From Palsa-601 sp963801185 (GTDB lineage Bacteria > Actinomycetota > Acidimicrobiia > Acidimicrobiales > Bog-793), in contig CAWDDW010000002.1 in assembly GCA_963801185.1 (NCBI GenBank), forward strand, positions 62,001 through 126,000: 64,000 nucleotides of DNA. The letters run 5' to 3'. The notes below the pieces were generated by a model. The model worked only from the letters and a program-made list of their open reading frames with translations. It was not told the DNA's origin and did no database searches. Positions 39,405 to 48,233 of this stretch are shown here, one piece after another; the stretch's first letter is position 1; each line of letters starts with the position of its first letter. A program made the position numbers and the translations under genes.

Positions 39405-41549
39405 TCATCTCGTGCCTCCGAGCTCGGCCGCAGCCCGCGTGAGCAGATCGGAAAGCTGTGCGGGTGGGTGCACGCCGAGCACCACGAGGGCGCCGATGCC
39501 GATTGCCATCGAGCCCGCCATCCACGCACTCGTCTCACCCCTGACGACTCCCTCCGGAGTCGGGGTCAGCATCGTCTGGCTGGCGTACCAGGAGAGGCCG
39601 AGGAACGCGACCGTCACGAGCACGACGAGGACCGCCGAGAGAGCCGTCGCCGGATCTCGCAGGCCGCCCTCGACGATGAGGAACTCGCTCCTGAAGATGC
39701 CGAAGGGTGGCATGGCACCGAGTGCCAGGACTGCGAGGAGGAGCATCGGGCCGCTCCACGGCAGTGCGCTGACGCCGCCGCGGACGCGGGCGAGCTCTTT
39801 CGTGCCGAACTTGCGGATGACGCTCCCGGCTCCGAAGAAGGCGGTCGACTTGGCTGCCGCGTGGGCGAGGACGTGGAGCAGCACTCCGACGACGGCGATC
39901 GGCGCCGAGAAACTCATCCCGATGGCGAGGATGCCCATGTGCTCGATGCTCGAGTAGGCGAGCAACCGCTTCAGGTCTCTCTGGCTGGCGAGGTAGAGCG
40001 CGGCGAGGACGAGCGACGCGAGGCCGAAGACGAGCAGGACGTCCCGGGGGAACGCCGGGCCGATGGCGCGCACGCTCACTTGGTAGAAGCGCAAGATCGC
40101 GTAGAAGCTGACCGTGAGGAGGGCGCCTGACAGCAAGGCCGAGATCGGGGTGGGCGCCTCCGAGTGGGCATCCGGCAGCCAAGTGTGCATGGGGACGAGG
40201 CCCATCTTCGAGCCGTAACCCAAGACTGCGAGCCCAAAGGAGAGGCGGACGGCCTCCGGGGGGAAGCGGTGCGCGGCACCGAGCAGCGTCGGGTAGAAGG
40301 GCTCGTACGAGCCGCCGAGCGCGGCGGTGCCGGCGTAGTACATGACGAGGGTCGCGAGGAGGGCGATACCAAGGCCCATCGAGGCGATGAGCACGTACTT
40401 CCATGCCGCCTCGATGGCACCGTCGGTGTCGTCGATGGCGACGAGGAGGGCGGAGACGACGGTCGTCACCTCGATCGCGACCCAAAGGAGGGCGAGGCCG
40501 TTCACCACAGGCGCCATCGCCATCGCCCAGGCGAACAGGTTGAGCCCGGCGAAGAAGCGGCGTGAGTAGCGGGCCGCGTCGACAGGGTCGCCACCCGGCT
40601 GCACGTATCCGATTGCGAAGACAGTTGTCGAGGCGTAGAGCAATCCGACGGCAAGGAGGAAGACGACCGAGAGGGCGTCGACCCGGAGCCAACCGGAGAG
40701 CGCAGTCGTCACCTTGCCTGACACAAGGAGGACTATGGACAGCGCGAAGGTCGCCGCTCCGCTCGCCAGTGTGAGCGCCTTCGCCAGGCGGGCCTGCACC
40801 CACCAGCATGAAACACTCGTCACGAGTGGCACGACGAGGATGACGACGAGGACCGCGCCCATCGCTATCCCCGCAGCCGCTCGAAGGGTCCGCGTCGAGA
40901 GCGTCGAGGTGCGTCCGTGGTGGACGCGCATCAGGACGCCGAAGACCACGACGGCGACGAGCAGGTCGAAGAGGAAGGCGATCTCGGCGATGAACGGGAG
41001 ACCCGCCGCCAGGACGAGGCTCGCCACCGACACGCCGTTCTCGAGCGAGAAGAAACCTACAGCCTGCGACACCACGTCGGAGCGCACGATGACGAGCAGG
41101 AAGGCGACGAGCATGACGGCCGCCGCAACCGCGAAGGCGAGCACCGGAAGCGACTTCGAGTGGATCGGCATGGTGCCCACGACGAAGATGCCGAAGATTG
41201 AGAGCGCGATCGCGAGCAGCACCATCGAGGCCACCCCGAGGCGGTGGCTGCCGGCGAGGTCTCCCCGGACCTCTCCGAGGACCCTCAGGATGATCGACGG
41301 CACGACGATCACCTTCAATACCAGTGAGAAGCCGGCGAGGACGTACAGCTCACCGATGTGGCGGGTAGCCGCGACGATGACGGCAAGGGCGGTCACCGAG
41401 AGCGATTGAAAGGCGTACAGGCGCACCTGCGAGCGGGAGAGTGCCGCTCGCAGCATGGCGAACTCGCTCAGCAGCACTAGGAGGGCGACCGCCCCGGCCG
41501 CGTCCGTGAGGGTTGACTGCGAGCCAACCGTTGCTATGACAGTGGTCAT
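39405..41549 (-). CDS. HyfE-HyfF fusion membrane subunit
   Basis: A 714-residue membrane protein. Residues 1-215 match HyfE (HycP-like): YAFQSLSVTALAVIVAATRH, IGELYVLAGFSLVLKVIVVP and QAVGFFSLENGVSVASLVLA. Residues 220-714 match HyfF/HycQ: LLWVAIEVTTVVSALLVAID, GYGSKMGLVPMHTWLPDAHS, APTPISALLSGALLTVSFYA, YSSIEHMGILAIGMSF and HVLAHAAAKSTAFFGAGSVI. The join (TRTLRAAAGIAMG) is in frame with no stop. These are two separate genes in enterobacterial hyf and in the mycobacterial hycP-hycQ arrangement, so this is either a true fusion or the result of a small indel at the boundary. Antiporter lysines and glutamates are kept. Confidence 0.9.
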   Translation of the reverse strand: MTTVIATVGSQSTLTDAAGAVALLVLLSEFAMLRAALSRSQVRLYAFQSLSVTALAVIVAATRHIGELYVLAGFSLVLKVIVVPSIILRVLGEVRGDLAGSHRLGVASMVLLAIALSIFGIFVVGTMPIHSKSLPVLAFAVAAAVMLVAFLLVIVRSDVVSQAVGFFSLENGVSVASLVLAAGLPFIAEIAFLFDLLVAVVVFGVLMRVHHGRTSTLSTRTLRAAAGIAMGAVLVVILVVPLVTSVSCWWVQARLAKALTLASGAATFALSIVLLVSGKVTTALSGWLRVDALSVVFLLAVGLLYASTTVFAIGYVQPGGDPVDAARYSRRFFAGLNLFAWAMAMAPVVNGLALLWVAIEVTTVVSALLVAIDDTDGAIEAAWKYVLIASMGLGIALLATLVMYYAGTAALGGSYEPFYPTLLGAAHRFPPEAVRLSFGLAVLGYGSKMGLVPMHTWLPDAHSEAPTPISALLSGALLTVSFYAILRFYQVSVRAIGPAFPRDVLLVFGLASLVLAALYLASQRDLKRLLAYSSIEHMGILAIGMSFSAPIAVVGVLLHVLAHAAAKSTAFFGAGSVIRKFGTKELARVRGGVSALPWSGPMLLLAVLALGAMPPFGIFRSEFLIVEGGLRDPATALSAVLVVLVTVAFLGLSWYASQTMLTPTPEGVVRGETSAWMAGSMAIGIGALVVLGVHPPAQLSDLLTRAAAELGGTR

Positions 41550-41550
41550 G

Positions 41551-42516
41551 TCAGCGCCCTCCGAGGTAGAGGACGAGTACCGCGAGGACTGACAGGAGGA
41601 AGGCGGCGGCCATGAATTCGGTGATCTTGAACAGGCGCAGTTTGGAGAAGCTGTTGTCGACGACGGCGAAGATCGCGCCGATGCCGAGCGCCTTGCCGAG
41701 GAAGACCGGGATGGCGAGCAGCACCGGACCGATCTGGCGCGAGCCGGCGAGCCCCCACGGCGCCACGAAGACGTTGATCAAGATCACGTAGAGGATCATC
41801 TGTTTCATGGCCGAGCCCCACTTCAAAAGAGCGAAGGGCGTGCCGGAGTGCTCGAGGGTGCGGGCCTCGTCGATCATCCCGAATTCGAGGGTGCTCGCAT
41901 GCGTCTCGACCGGGATGCGACCCGTGTCGGCGAGGACGACGAGGAAGAAGGCGACGGCAGCGAGCAGATGAGCCGGACGGACGGCCTGGCTGAGCGAGGA
42001 GCGGACCACGGCGGCCTCGAAGTAGGGCAGGTCGGTCGTGGTGACGAGCGCCACGGTGAACGTGATGAACAGGATCGAAGGCTCGACAAGTGCGCCGAAC
42101 GTCATCGCCCGGCTGCTCCCGAGCTGGGCGTATGGCGCGCCGGTCTCGGCCGCTCCGAGTGCGACCGAGAACCCCGCCAGCGCGAGTATGAAGGCACCGC
42201 CGAGGATGTCGCCCATGTAGCCGAGCGGGAGCGGGTAGCTCGTGAGGACCGGGATGAGGAGCGGCACCGTCAGGTAGCAGGCGAAGGCCACCACCGGAGC
42301 GGCGAGGAAGACCCAGCTGGCGTCTTCAGGCGCCAGCGTCTCCTTGTGCAACAGCTTGGCGATGTCGTAGTAGGGCTGGAGGATCCTCGGGCCTCGACGA
42401 CCCTGCAGGCGGGCCTCGAAGTGGGCTATCGCGCCTGAGACGAACGGCGCGAAGGCGAGGATCGTGAGGTCTTGAAGAACCTGGATCTCGGCCGGGGCCA
42501 GCTCGATTCCTGACAT
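41551..42516 (-). CDS. HyfC/HycD/NuoH-like membrane subunit
   Basis: A 321-residue membrane protein that links the soluble arm to the antiporters. NuoH-type features: AHFEARLQGRRGPRILQPYY and DIAKLLHKETLAPEDASWVF at the N-terminus, ADTGRIPVETHASTLEFGMI and DEARTLEHSGTPFALLKWGS in the acidic quinone-channel-like loop. GGAGG a few bases before ATG 42516 fixes the start; ATG 42555 is less likely. First gene of the operon. A TATACA-containing stretch near 42650 on the minus strand and a CTGGCGCCAG palindrome (42660-42669) lie in the promoter area. Confidence 0.93.
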   Translation of the reverse strand: MSGIELAPAEIQVLQDLTILAFAPFVSGAIAHFEARLQGRRGPRILQPYYDIAKLLHKETLAPEDASWVFLAAPVVAFACYLTVPLLIPVLTSYPLPLGYMGDILGGAFILALAGFSVALGAAETGAPYAQLGSSRAMTFGALVEPSILFITFTVALVTTTDLPYFEAAVVRSSLSQAVRPAHLLAAVAFFLVVLADTGRIPVETHASTLEFGMIDEARTLEHSGTPFALLKWGSAMKQMILYVILINVFVAPWGLAGSRQIGPVLLAIPVFLGKALGIGAIFAVVDNSFSKLRLFKITEFMAAAFLLSVLAVLVLYLGGR

Positions 42517-42659
42517 GCCACCTCCACGCAGTGCCATCACTTGCGCAGAGGCCATCAGCCCTCACGGACGGTTCGGGCTGGCTGCCGAGAGGACATGCCC
42601 TCGAGTGGACGCTTCGCCCGCCGGAGCCTCATCCGGCTCAGTCAGTGTATACGGTCGCC

Positions 42660-42669
42660 CTGGCGCCAG
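42660..42669. promoter_or_regulatory. Palindrome CTGGCGCCAG upstream of the Ehr-like operon
   Basis: A perfect 10-bp palindrome about 145 bp before the first gene, next to a possible -10 (TATACA, minus strand). Also just beyond the stop of the L,D-transpeptidase gene. Regulator unknown. Confidence 0.3.
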
Positions 42670-42695
42670 TCAGATCCTGCGCGCGGGCTTTCAGG

Positions 42696-43793
42696 TCAGA
42701 AGACCCAGAACTCGGTCCCGATCGGGGCGACGTTCTGCGCCCAGATCCAGTCGATCGCCTCGTTGCTCACGCGGACGCAGCCGTGGGAGACCGGGTACGG
42801 AGGCACATAGCTGTCGCCGTGGATCGCGAATCCTTCGTAGAAGAACCTCGGGCGCCACAGTGTGCCGAGCGAGTCGACGTCGATCCCGTCGATGGCGGCG
42901 AAGATGTGGAAGACACCCTGCGGAGTGATCGCGACCGATGTGACGCCGTCGCTCGTGTAGGTGTATCCGCCGCCGGTCGAGGTGTTGAGCGTGGCCCAGA
43001 GCTTGCCCTGCCTGAGGATCATCACGAGGTCATCGCTGAGGTTGACCTCGATCAGGTTCCCTGCCGCGGGTCGCGGCACGGGCATGACGCCGCGGTTGAG
43101 GGCCGCCCACGTCGACGGTCCGACGATGCCGTCGCGGGGCAGGCCGGCTGCCTTCTGGAGCGCCCATACGGCCTGCTGCGTGGAATCTCCGAACGAGCCG
43201 TTTTGCGGACCGAGCCAGTAATGGAGCTGATTGAGCCGCCTCTGGAGCGTCAGCACAGACGCTCCGCTGTCGCCGAGCTGGAGCAACTGGCTGTCGAGCG
43301 GATGGTTCGTCCACCACAGGGGCTTGTTCTGACCGTTGTAGATGACGACGTTGCCGTCGTCTTGGACGACGAGATCGTTGGTGGCTCCACCACCGTTGTA
43401 GGTGGCCGTCTCCCAGAGGGGTTTGTGGCCGAGATAGATCACGAAGTTGCCGTCGCGCTGGAGGTCGGCGAGCGCACCGGGATGGCCTTCGGTCCTGCTG
43501 GACCACGTCGGGGAGTTCTGCTTGTACAGCACCAGGTTGCCGTCGCGCTGCATGATGAGCCGGTAGTCGCCGTTCTGGGACAGCAGGGACTTGCCAGGCT
43601 CGAGCGCCGATCCGGTGTGGAGCACGTTGGTCGCCGGCGTCCCCGACGCGTTGGCCACTGTGGCCGGCACCATCGCGAGCCCGGCGATGCCGAACGAGGC
43701 GATCACCTTGAGCCAGGTGTGGCCTCTGAGGGCACCTCTGCCTGCGCCTTTACCGTGAGCCTCCCGGTCACGGTGCACGATGCGTCTACTCAT
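42696..43793 (-). CDS. Secreted L,D-transpeptidase with bulb-lectin and peptidoglycan-binding domains
   Basis: A 365-residue exported protein. It has a signal peptide (WLKVIASFGIAGLAMVPATV, ANASG), then a bulb-type (B-lectin) mannose-binding-like domain of about residues 55-165 built from repeated QRDGNLVLY, QRDGNFVIY and QDDGNVVIY units. A peptidoglycan-binding domain follows (VLTLQRRLNQLHYWLGPQNG, IVGPSTWAAL), and the C-terminal YkuD catalytic domain has IHGDSYVPP and SHGCVRVSN with the active-site Cys. YkuD enzymes form 3-3 cross-links in the cell wall. The lectin domain is an uncommon addition that may direct the enzyme to cell-surface or external glycans. Start ATG 43793, GGGA upstream. 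Confidence 0.92.
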   Translation of the reverse strand: MSRRIVHRDREAHGKGAGRGALRGHTWLKVIASFGIAGLAMVPATVANASGTPATNVLHTGSALEPGKSLLSQNGDYRLIMQRDGNLVLYKQNSPTWSSRTEGHPGALADLQRDGNFVIYLGHKPLWETATYNGGGATNDLVVQDDGNVVIYNGQNKPLWWTNHPLDSQLLQLGDSGASVLTLQRRLNQLHYWLGPQNGSFGDSTQQAVWALQKAAGLPRDGIVGPSTWAALNRGVMPVPRPAAGNLIEVNLSDDLVMILRQGKLWATLNTSTGGGYTYTSDGVTSVAITPQGVFHIFAAIDGIDVDSLGTLWRPRFFYEGFAIHGDSYVPPYPVSHGCVRVSNEAIDWIWAQNVAPIGTEFWVF

Positions 43794-43875
43794 CTGGTCC
43801 CTGGCCACCTTTCTTCATCTCCGGTACATCAACCTACCCGCCACGTCGTCACGAATGTGAGCGAGGGGAGCGAGT

Positions 43876-44397
43876 TCAAGCGGGCTGATGATCTCCTGTC
43901 ATCCCGTCGATGAGCTCGCGCAGGATGTCGACGTGCCCCGCGTGGCGGGCAGTCTCTTCGATCATGTGTATCAGGACCCATCTCATCGACACCGGGTCAC
44001 CGAACCAGGCAGTGCCGATCACGTCCACGTCGAGCTCCTGGATCACCTGGTCGGCCGCGACGCGCGCCCGGGCGTACAGGCTGAGGATGTCTGCGGTCGT
44101 CTCGTTCGGCACGGCGCGCATGTCGGCGTTCTCGTCCACGGTGAGCAAGTACTCCACGTCGTCAGCCAGCTCCTCGTGGTCGCGGCCGAAGGTGTCGCAG
44201 AACCAGCCGTACTCGACCCATGCCAGGTGCTTCACGATCCCGAGGAGGTTGCTGCCCGACGGAGTCATCTCCCGGCGGAGTGCCTCGTCGTCGAGCCCCT
44301 CGAGCTTCCACAGGATGGCATCACGGTGCCGGTCGAGGCTGACGTGCAAGCACTCCTTTTCCCCGCCGGTGAAAGGCACGCGTTTCCGTTGCACCAT
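43876..44397 (-). CDS. DinB family protein
   Basis: A 173-residue four-helix bundle of the DinB/DUF664 family: LHVSLDRHRDAILWKLEGLD, GSNLLGIVKHLAWVEYGWFC and VLIHMIEETARHAGHVDILR. The His in KHLAW and the HxxxHxD-like HAGHVDILRE supply the usual metal-binding triad. In actinobacteria relatives include mycothiol-dependent transferases; the exact role is unknown. AAAGGAG lies seven bases before ATG 44397, which I prefer over ATG 44403. Confidence 0.9.
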   Translation of the reverse strand: MVQRKRVPFTGGEKECLHVSLDRHRDAILWKLEGLDDEALRREMTPSGSNLLGIVKHLAWVEYGWFCDTFGRDHEELADDVEYLLTVDENADMRAVPNETTADILSLYARARVAADQVIQELDVDVIGTAWFGDPVSMRWVLIHMIEETARHAGHVDILRELIDGMTGDHQPA

Positions 44398-44493
44398 GAC
44401 CATGCTCCTTTGCTGGACATCGGGCCTCGGCGACCCGATTGCAGAAGATAGCCACGAAGGCGGCGACCGAGCGTCCCCTCGGCTAGCTGAGTC

Positions 44494-46219
44494 GTGTACC
44501 GTCGCTCGGTGGCCTCCGGAGATCCCTCTGTCGCGGGCGACGAGGTCTCGGACGGGGCGAAGCGTCTTCCTGTTCGAAGACCGCATCTGCTGTTGCGTGT
44601 CTGGTGCATCAGTTTCGTCATCTTCGTTCGCGTTGGGGTGGCTGTGGAGCATCTCCACTCCACTGACCACCGGGCCGGACGAGGCGACGCAGATCATTCG
44701 AGCCGCCGCGGTCGTGCGGGGCGAGTGGTACGGGCAGCCGAATCCGGGTCACGGACCGGCCAGCCGACTCGTGATAGTGCCCGAGTTCTTCCGGAACCTG
44801 TCCCTAATGGACGGATGCTTCGCCCACTCGTCGATCCCGCCGTCGTGTTCGCGACTGCTCGGCGGCTCGTCGCAGCTGGTAGTGGCCAAGACCTACGTAG
44901 GCCGCTATCCGCCGCTGTACTACCTCCTCGTCGGCGGTCCTTCGCTGATCGCGAGCGACACGGCATCGGCCTACACGATGAGGCTCCTGAGCGTCCTCGT
45001 CAGTTCGGTCTTCCTGGCGCTAGCTGTCGCCTTCGCCGCCCTCTTTGCCGAGGGGAGCCTGGCACTGGTGGGCATCTTGGTGGCCATTACTCCTTTCGTC
45101 CTTTACATCACGAGCGTCGTCGAACCGAGCGGGATGGAGATATCGTCAGCTCTCTGCCTGTGGTCTTGCATCGCGCTCGTGTGCACCAGACCCGAACGCC
45201 CACCCCCTCGTGCGTTGGTCAACGGAGCGGGCTGCAGCGCGATCGTTCTCGGGTTGACGCGTGCGGCGTCACCGCTGTGGGTGATCAGCATCGCCATCGT
45301 TGGTGTCGGCTTCCTGTTGCCGCTCGCTGACATCCGGAAGTTGTGGCGACTCTCAAGAGTGCGGCGCTGGTTGCTCGCTGTGGCGGTTGGGAATGCACTC
45401 GCAGCGGCTTGGACACTCGTGTTCAAGGCATATCTCGTCATCCCCAAATTCCGGGGAATGCCGAGGAGTGCCGGTGTCGCGACGATTCTCGCGGCGGAGT
45501 TCCACCGAAGCGGCTTGTACCTGGCCGAGATGGTGCAGAGCAGATACCCGCACGACGGGCAGGTTGGTCAGCCGGTGTTGATCCTGGCTTGGGTGCTCGT
45601 CGGTGTCGTCGTGCTCGTCGGCGCCGTGTGCGCCACCCGGCGTCAGCGGTTGGTGCTCGCCGTGATCGCTGTCGGCACGTTGCTGCTGCCGTTCGTCGCA
45701 GGCGTGCTGTCGTTTCGCAAAGAGGGCATCGTCTGGCAGGGCAGGTACAGCTTGCCCTTTGCAGTCGGCCTTCCGGTCATCGCCGCCGCCGGCACGTCCG
45801 TTCGTCGATTGCGGGCCGCCGGGGGGAAGGTCTTCAAGGTCTCGGCCGTCACCACCGCCGTAGTAGCGCTCAGCCTCCTGGCACAGCTCGGCTCGCTCTA
45901 CGGCCTGCTGCGCAATTTCACCGTCGGGAGCAACGGATCGCTCAACTTCGTCTTCGAGCACACTCGAGGATGGTCGCCACCGCTGCCGTTACCTCTGGTC
46001 GTCTTCGCCGCTGCGGCTGTCTCGCTGCTGGCCATCGTGTGGTTCGCGACCCTCGTCCAGGCGTCCTCTCGCGCTGGTCCGCCGCCGGACCCGGATGGCG
46101 AGGAGACCCCTCAGCCCAAGGGCGGCTTGGTTCGGACTGCGGGTAGGGGCTCGGCGTGGATGCGCATGCGGCACAGAGCGACGTGGTCGGGCACCCTCAG
46201 CCCACCGTGGCCGGGGTGA
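44494..46219 (+). pseudogene. DUF2142 membrane protein, frameshift in the first membrane helix
   Basis: A DUF2142 family protein (about 10 membrane helices, function unknown, often in cell-envelope glycan loci). The main frame runs from TGPDEATQIIRAAAVVRGEW through VGRYPPLYYLLVG and GIVWQGRYSLPFAVGLPVIA to 46219. Its N-terminus lies in another frame starting at GTG 44494 (LPVRRPHLLLRVWCISFVIF). One base must change near 44628 to join them into one first helix (SFVIF-ALGWLWSISTPL). A paralogue at 53759-55462 is intact and confirms the expected N-terminus (PLASAPDEAVHIVKAAAVVR). Probably a sequencing indel. Confidence 0.75.
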
Positions 46220-46235
46220 CCGCCACAGCCGTCGC

Positions 46236-47147
46236 TCAGTTCGTCTCGCCGAGGAGCGAGCGTCTGGCCGCCTCGAGCGCGTCGCGCCCCTCGGCGCTCG
46301 TCTCGGGGAGGCGAAGGTCGAGTTGGTTGATCGCGTGCACGAGGATGCCACCGACGAGCGCGCGCATGACGTACTTGTGATCAGCCGGCACGACGTACCA
46401 GGGCGCCCACTCGGTCGAAGTTTCCGTGATGGCCGCCTCGTAAGCGCGCTGGTAGTCGTCGAAGTAAGCCCGCTCGGCGACGTCCGCACTCGAGAATTTC
46501 CAGTACTTTGCGGGGTCGTCGAGCCGCTCCAGAAGGCGCCTTCTCTGCTCGTCTTTCGAGACGTGGAGGAAGAGCTTGACGATCCGCGTGCCGTTGCGGT
46601 GCAGGTGGTGCTCGAACGCGTTGATGTCCTCGTAGCGCTGTTTCCACAGCCTCTCGCCGTGCTGGGTGTCCGGCGGCAGGTGCTGATGCGTGATGATCTC
46701 GGGGTGGACACGCGTGACCAGCACCTCCTCGTAATATGAGCGGTTGAAGATCCCGATCCGTCCTCGCTCGGGAAGTGCTTTCGTGCAACGCCACAGGAAG
46801 TCGTGGTCGAGCTCCTCCGCCGAGGGCGTCTTGAAGCCCGTGACCTCGCAGCCCTGAGGGTTCACGCCTGACATCACGTGCTTGATCGTGCCGTCCTTGC
46901 CCGCCGCGTCGAGCGCTTGGAGGATCACGAGCAGCGAGTAGGTGTCGGTCGCGTAGAGCAGCTCCTGGGCCGACGCCAGTGCCTCCCGGAAGACCCCGAG
47001 ATCGTGCTCGGCAAGGTCTTTCGGGCGTGTCGTGCCAGTTGGCCCGAGCCAGCCCGCCCTCGTCTCGGTCGTGCTCCGGCTCTCCAGGTTGGCCGGTTCG
47101 CCGGGACGGACGGCGAGCTCGTCGATGACTCGCTTGGGCAACTCCAT
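46236..47147 (-). CDS. ppk2: Polyphosphate:nucleotide phosphotransferase, PPK2 family
   Basis: A 303-residue PPK2. Walker A is LDAAGKDGTIKHVMSG (about residue 80), followed by the lid and Walker B-like ERGRIGIFNRSYYEEVLVTR. VKLFLHVSKDEQRRRLLERL, DDPAKYWKFS and APWYVVPADHKYVMR are typical of the class III / AMP-and-ADP-phosphorylating clade. It uses polyphosphate to phosphorylate nucleoside mono- or diphosphates. GGGGGAGG lies upstream of ATG 47147. It is on the same strand 48 bp after the zincin-fusion gene and may be the last gene of that operon. Confidence 0.93.
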   Translation of the reverse strand: MELPKRVIDELAVRPGEPANLESRSTTETRAGWLGPTGTTRPKDLAEHDLGVFREALASAQELLYATDTYSLLVILQALDAAGKDGTIKHVMSGVNPQGCEVTGFKTPSAEELDHDFLWRCTKALPERGRIGIFNRSYYEEVLVTRVHPEIITHQHLPPDTQHGERLWKQRYEDINAFEHHLHRNGTRIVKLFLHVSKDEQRRRLLERLDDPAKYWKFSSADVAERAYFDDYQRAYEAAITETSTEWAPWYVVPADHKYVMRALVGGILVHAINQLDLRLPETSAEGRDALEAARRSLLGETN

Positions 47148-47195
47148 TGCGCGACCTCCCCCGCTGACGCGGTGCTTTCCAATGAGGCTACGACC

Positions 47196-48233
47196 TCACC
47201 AGCCGAGCTGGCGTAGCCGTGCGTCGCTGATGCCGAAGTGATGGCCGACCTCGTGGATGACGGTGCGCCGGACTTGGTCCGCGACCTCGCTCTCGGTCCG
47301 GCAGTACTGGCAGATCGGGTCCTGGTAGATCGTGATGCGGTCGGGGGTGGCGCCTCCGTACCCCCGCCGGCCCGTGAGCGGGACACCGTGGTACAGGCCG
47401 AAGAGCCGGCCGGCGTGCGGCGCGGTCCGCGCCTCGTCCTCGACGACGACGGCCACGTTCTCCATATGCCTCGCCAGCTCCGGTGGGATGGAGTCGAGCG
47501 CCTCCGACACCAGCTCTTCGAAGCGCTCCCGGCTGATGTGGATACCAGGTGTTGTATGCGTGCTCGGCGATCCCGCGGTTGCCTTCTCGTCGAGCAGGCC
47601 CCGTATGACACGCAGGCCGCCGAGCGCGACTCGGCTCCAGCCCTCTGCAGCCGACTCGGCAAGGTGGTGCTCGAGCTGGATCCGCCCGAGCTCTGCATCC
47701 TCGTCGGCCTTGCCCCGGTAGGCAGCCAGCATCGACTCGGTCACGTCCTCTACGAGGTCGTCGGTGGCGGGGACGCCAGTCGCGGCGTCGAATGCCAGGC
47801 ACTCTCCCCGCAACGCCTGCTCAGGTCCCCCGATCGGGTCGAAGGGGTCGACGACGAACCACGAGCTGTCGATCGTCTCGCCGGCCGGGATCGTCCTCGC
47901 CCTTCCGGCGATCCGGAGGCCGCCACCGACTGTCGCCACCCATCCCGGGCCGAGGAGCTCCCAAGTTGTTCGACAGCAAGTGCAAGCGACCCTGCTGATA
48001 GCGGTCCAGCCGGCTAGGGACGGGTCGAGGCCTCCTTTTGCACCGCCTGGGGCTGCGGGAGCAGGGCTGGCCCACCCTGAGATGTACCTAGGCCGGCACG
48101 CGGGGCACTCGCCCCGGCTGATGGCATCGATCGTGACCCGATCGCCCGATGGTCGCTCGTCGTCGACGAACCGCGACAGTGCTGCGAGGTCGACTTGGTG
48201 CTCCACGCAGTGCACCGGGGCGCGGTATTTCAA
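47196..48233 (-). CDS. Zinc-ribbon/zincin-like metallopeptidase fusion
   Basis: A 345-residue protein. The last 120 residues are a metallopeptidase-family zincin domain: SRERFEELVSEALDSIPPEL, NVAVVVEDEA, DRITIYQDPICQYC and the metal motif VIHEVGHHFGISD (HExxH..D). This domain is normally a stand-alone protein of about 115-130 residues. Here some 220 residues precede it, including two CxxC-type pairs (GECPACRPR, VACTCCRTTWELLG) and SSWFVVDPFDPIGG; I do not recognise this part. No start codon exists near the zincin boundary, so the fusion appears real. TTG 48233 overlaps the stop of the phosphotransferase gene (TTGA). Confidence 0.72.
   Translation of the reverse strand: MKYRAPVHCVEHQVDLAALSRFVDDERPSGDRVTIDAISRGECPACRPRYISGWASPAPAAPGGAKGGLDPSLAGWTAISRVACTCCRTTWELLGPGWVATVGGGLRIAGRARTIPAGETIDSSWFVVDPFDPIGGPEQALRGECLAFDAATGVPATDDLVEDVTESMLAAYRGKADEDAELGRIQLEHHLAESAAEGWSRVALGGLRVIRGLLDEKATAGSPSTHTTPGIHISRERFEELVSEALDSIPPELARHMENVAVVVEDEARTAPHAGRLFGLYHGVPLTGRRGYGGATPDRITIYQDPICQYCRTESEVADQVRRTVIHEVGHHFGISDARLRQLGW

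Noticed and set aside
37929..40130. 733-codon open frame on the plus strand
   Set aside because: Antisense to the large-subunit and HyfF genes; same GC-bias artefact.
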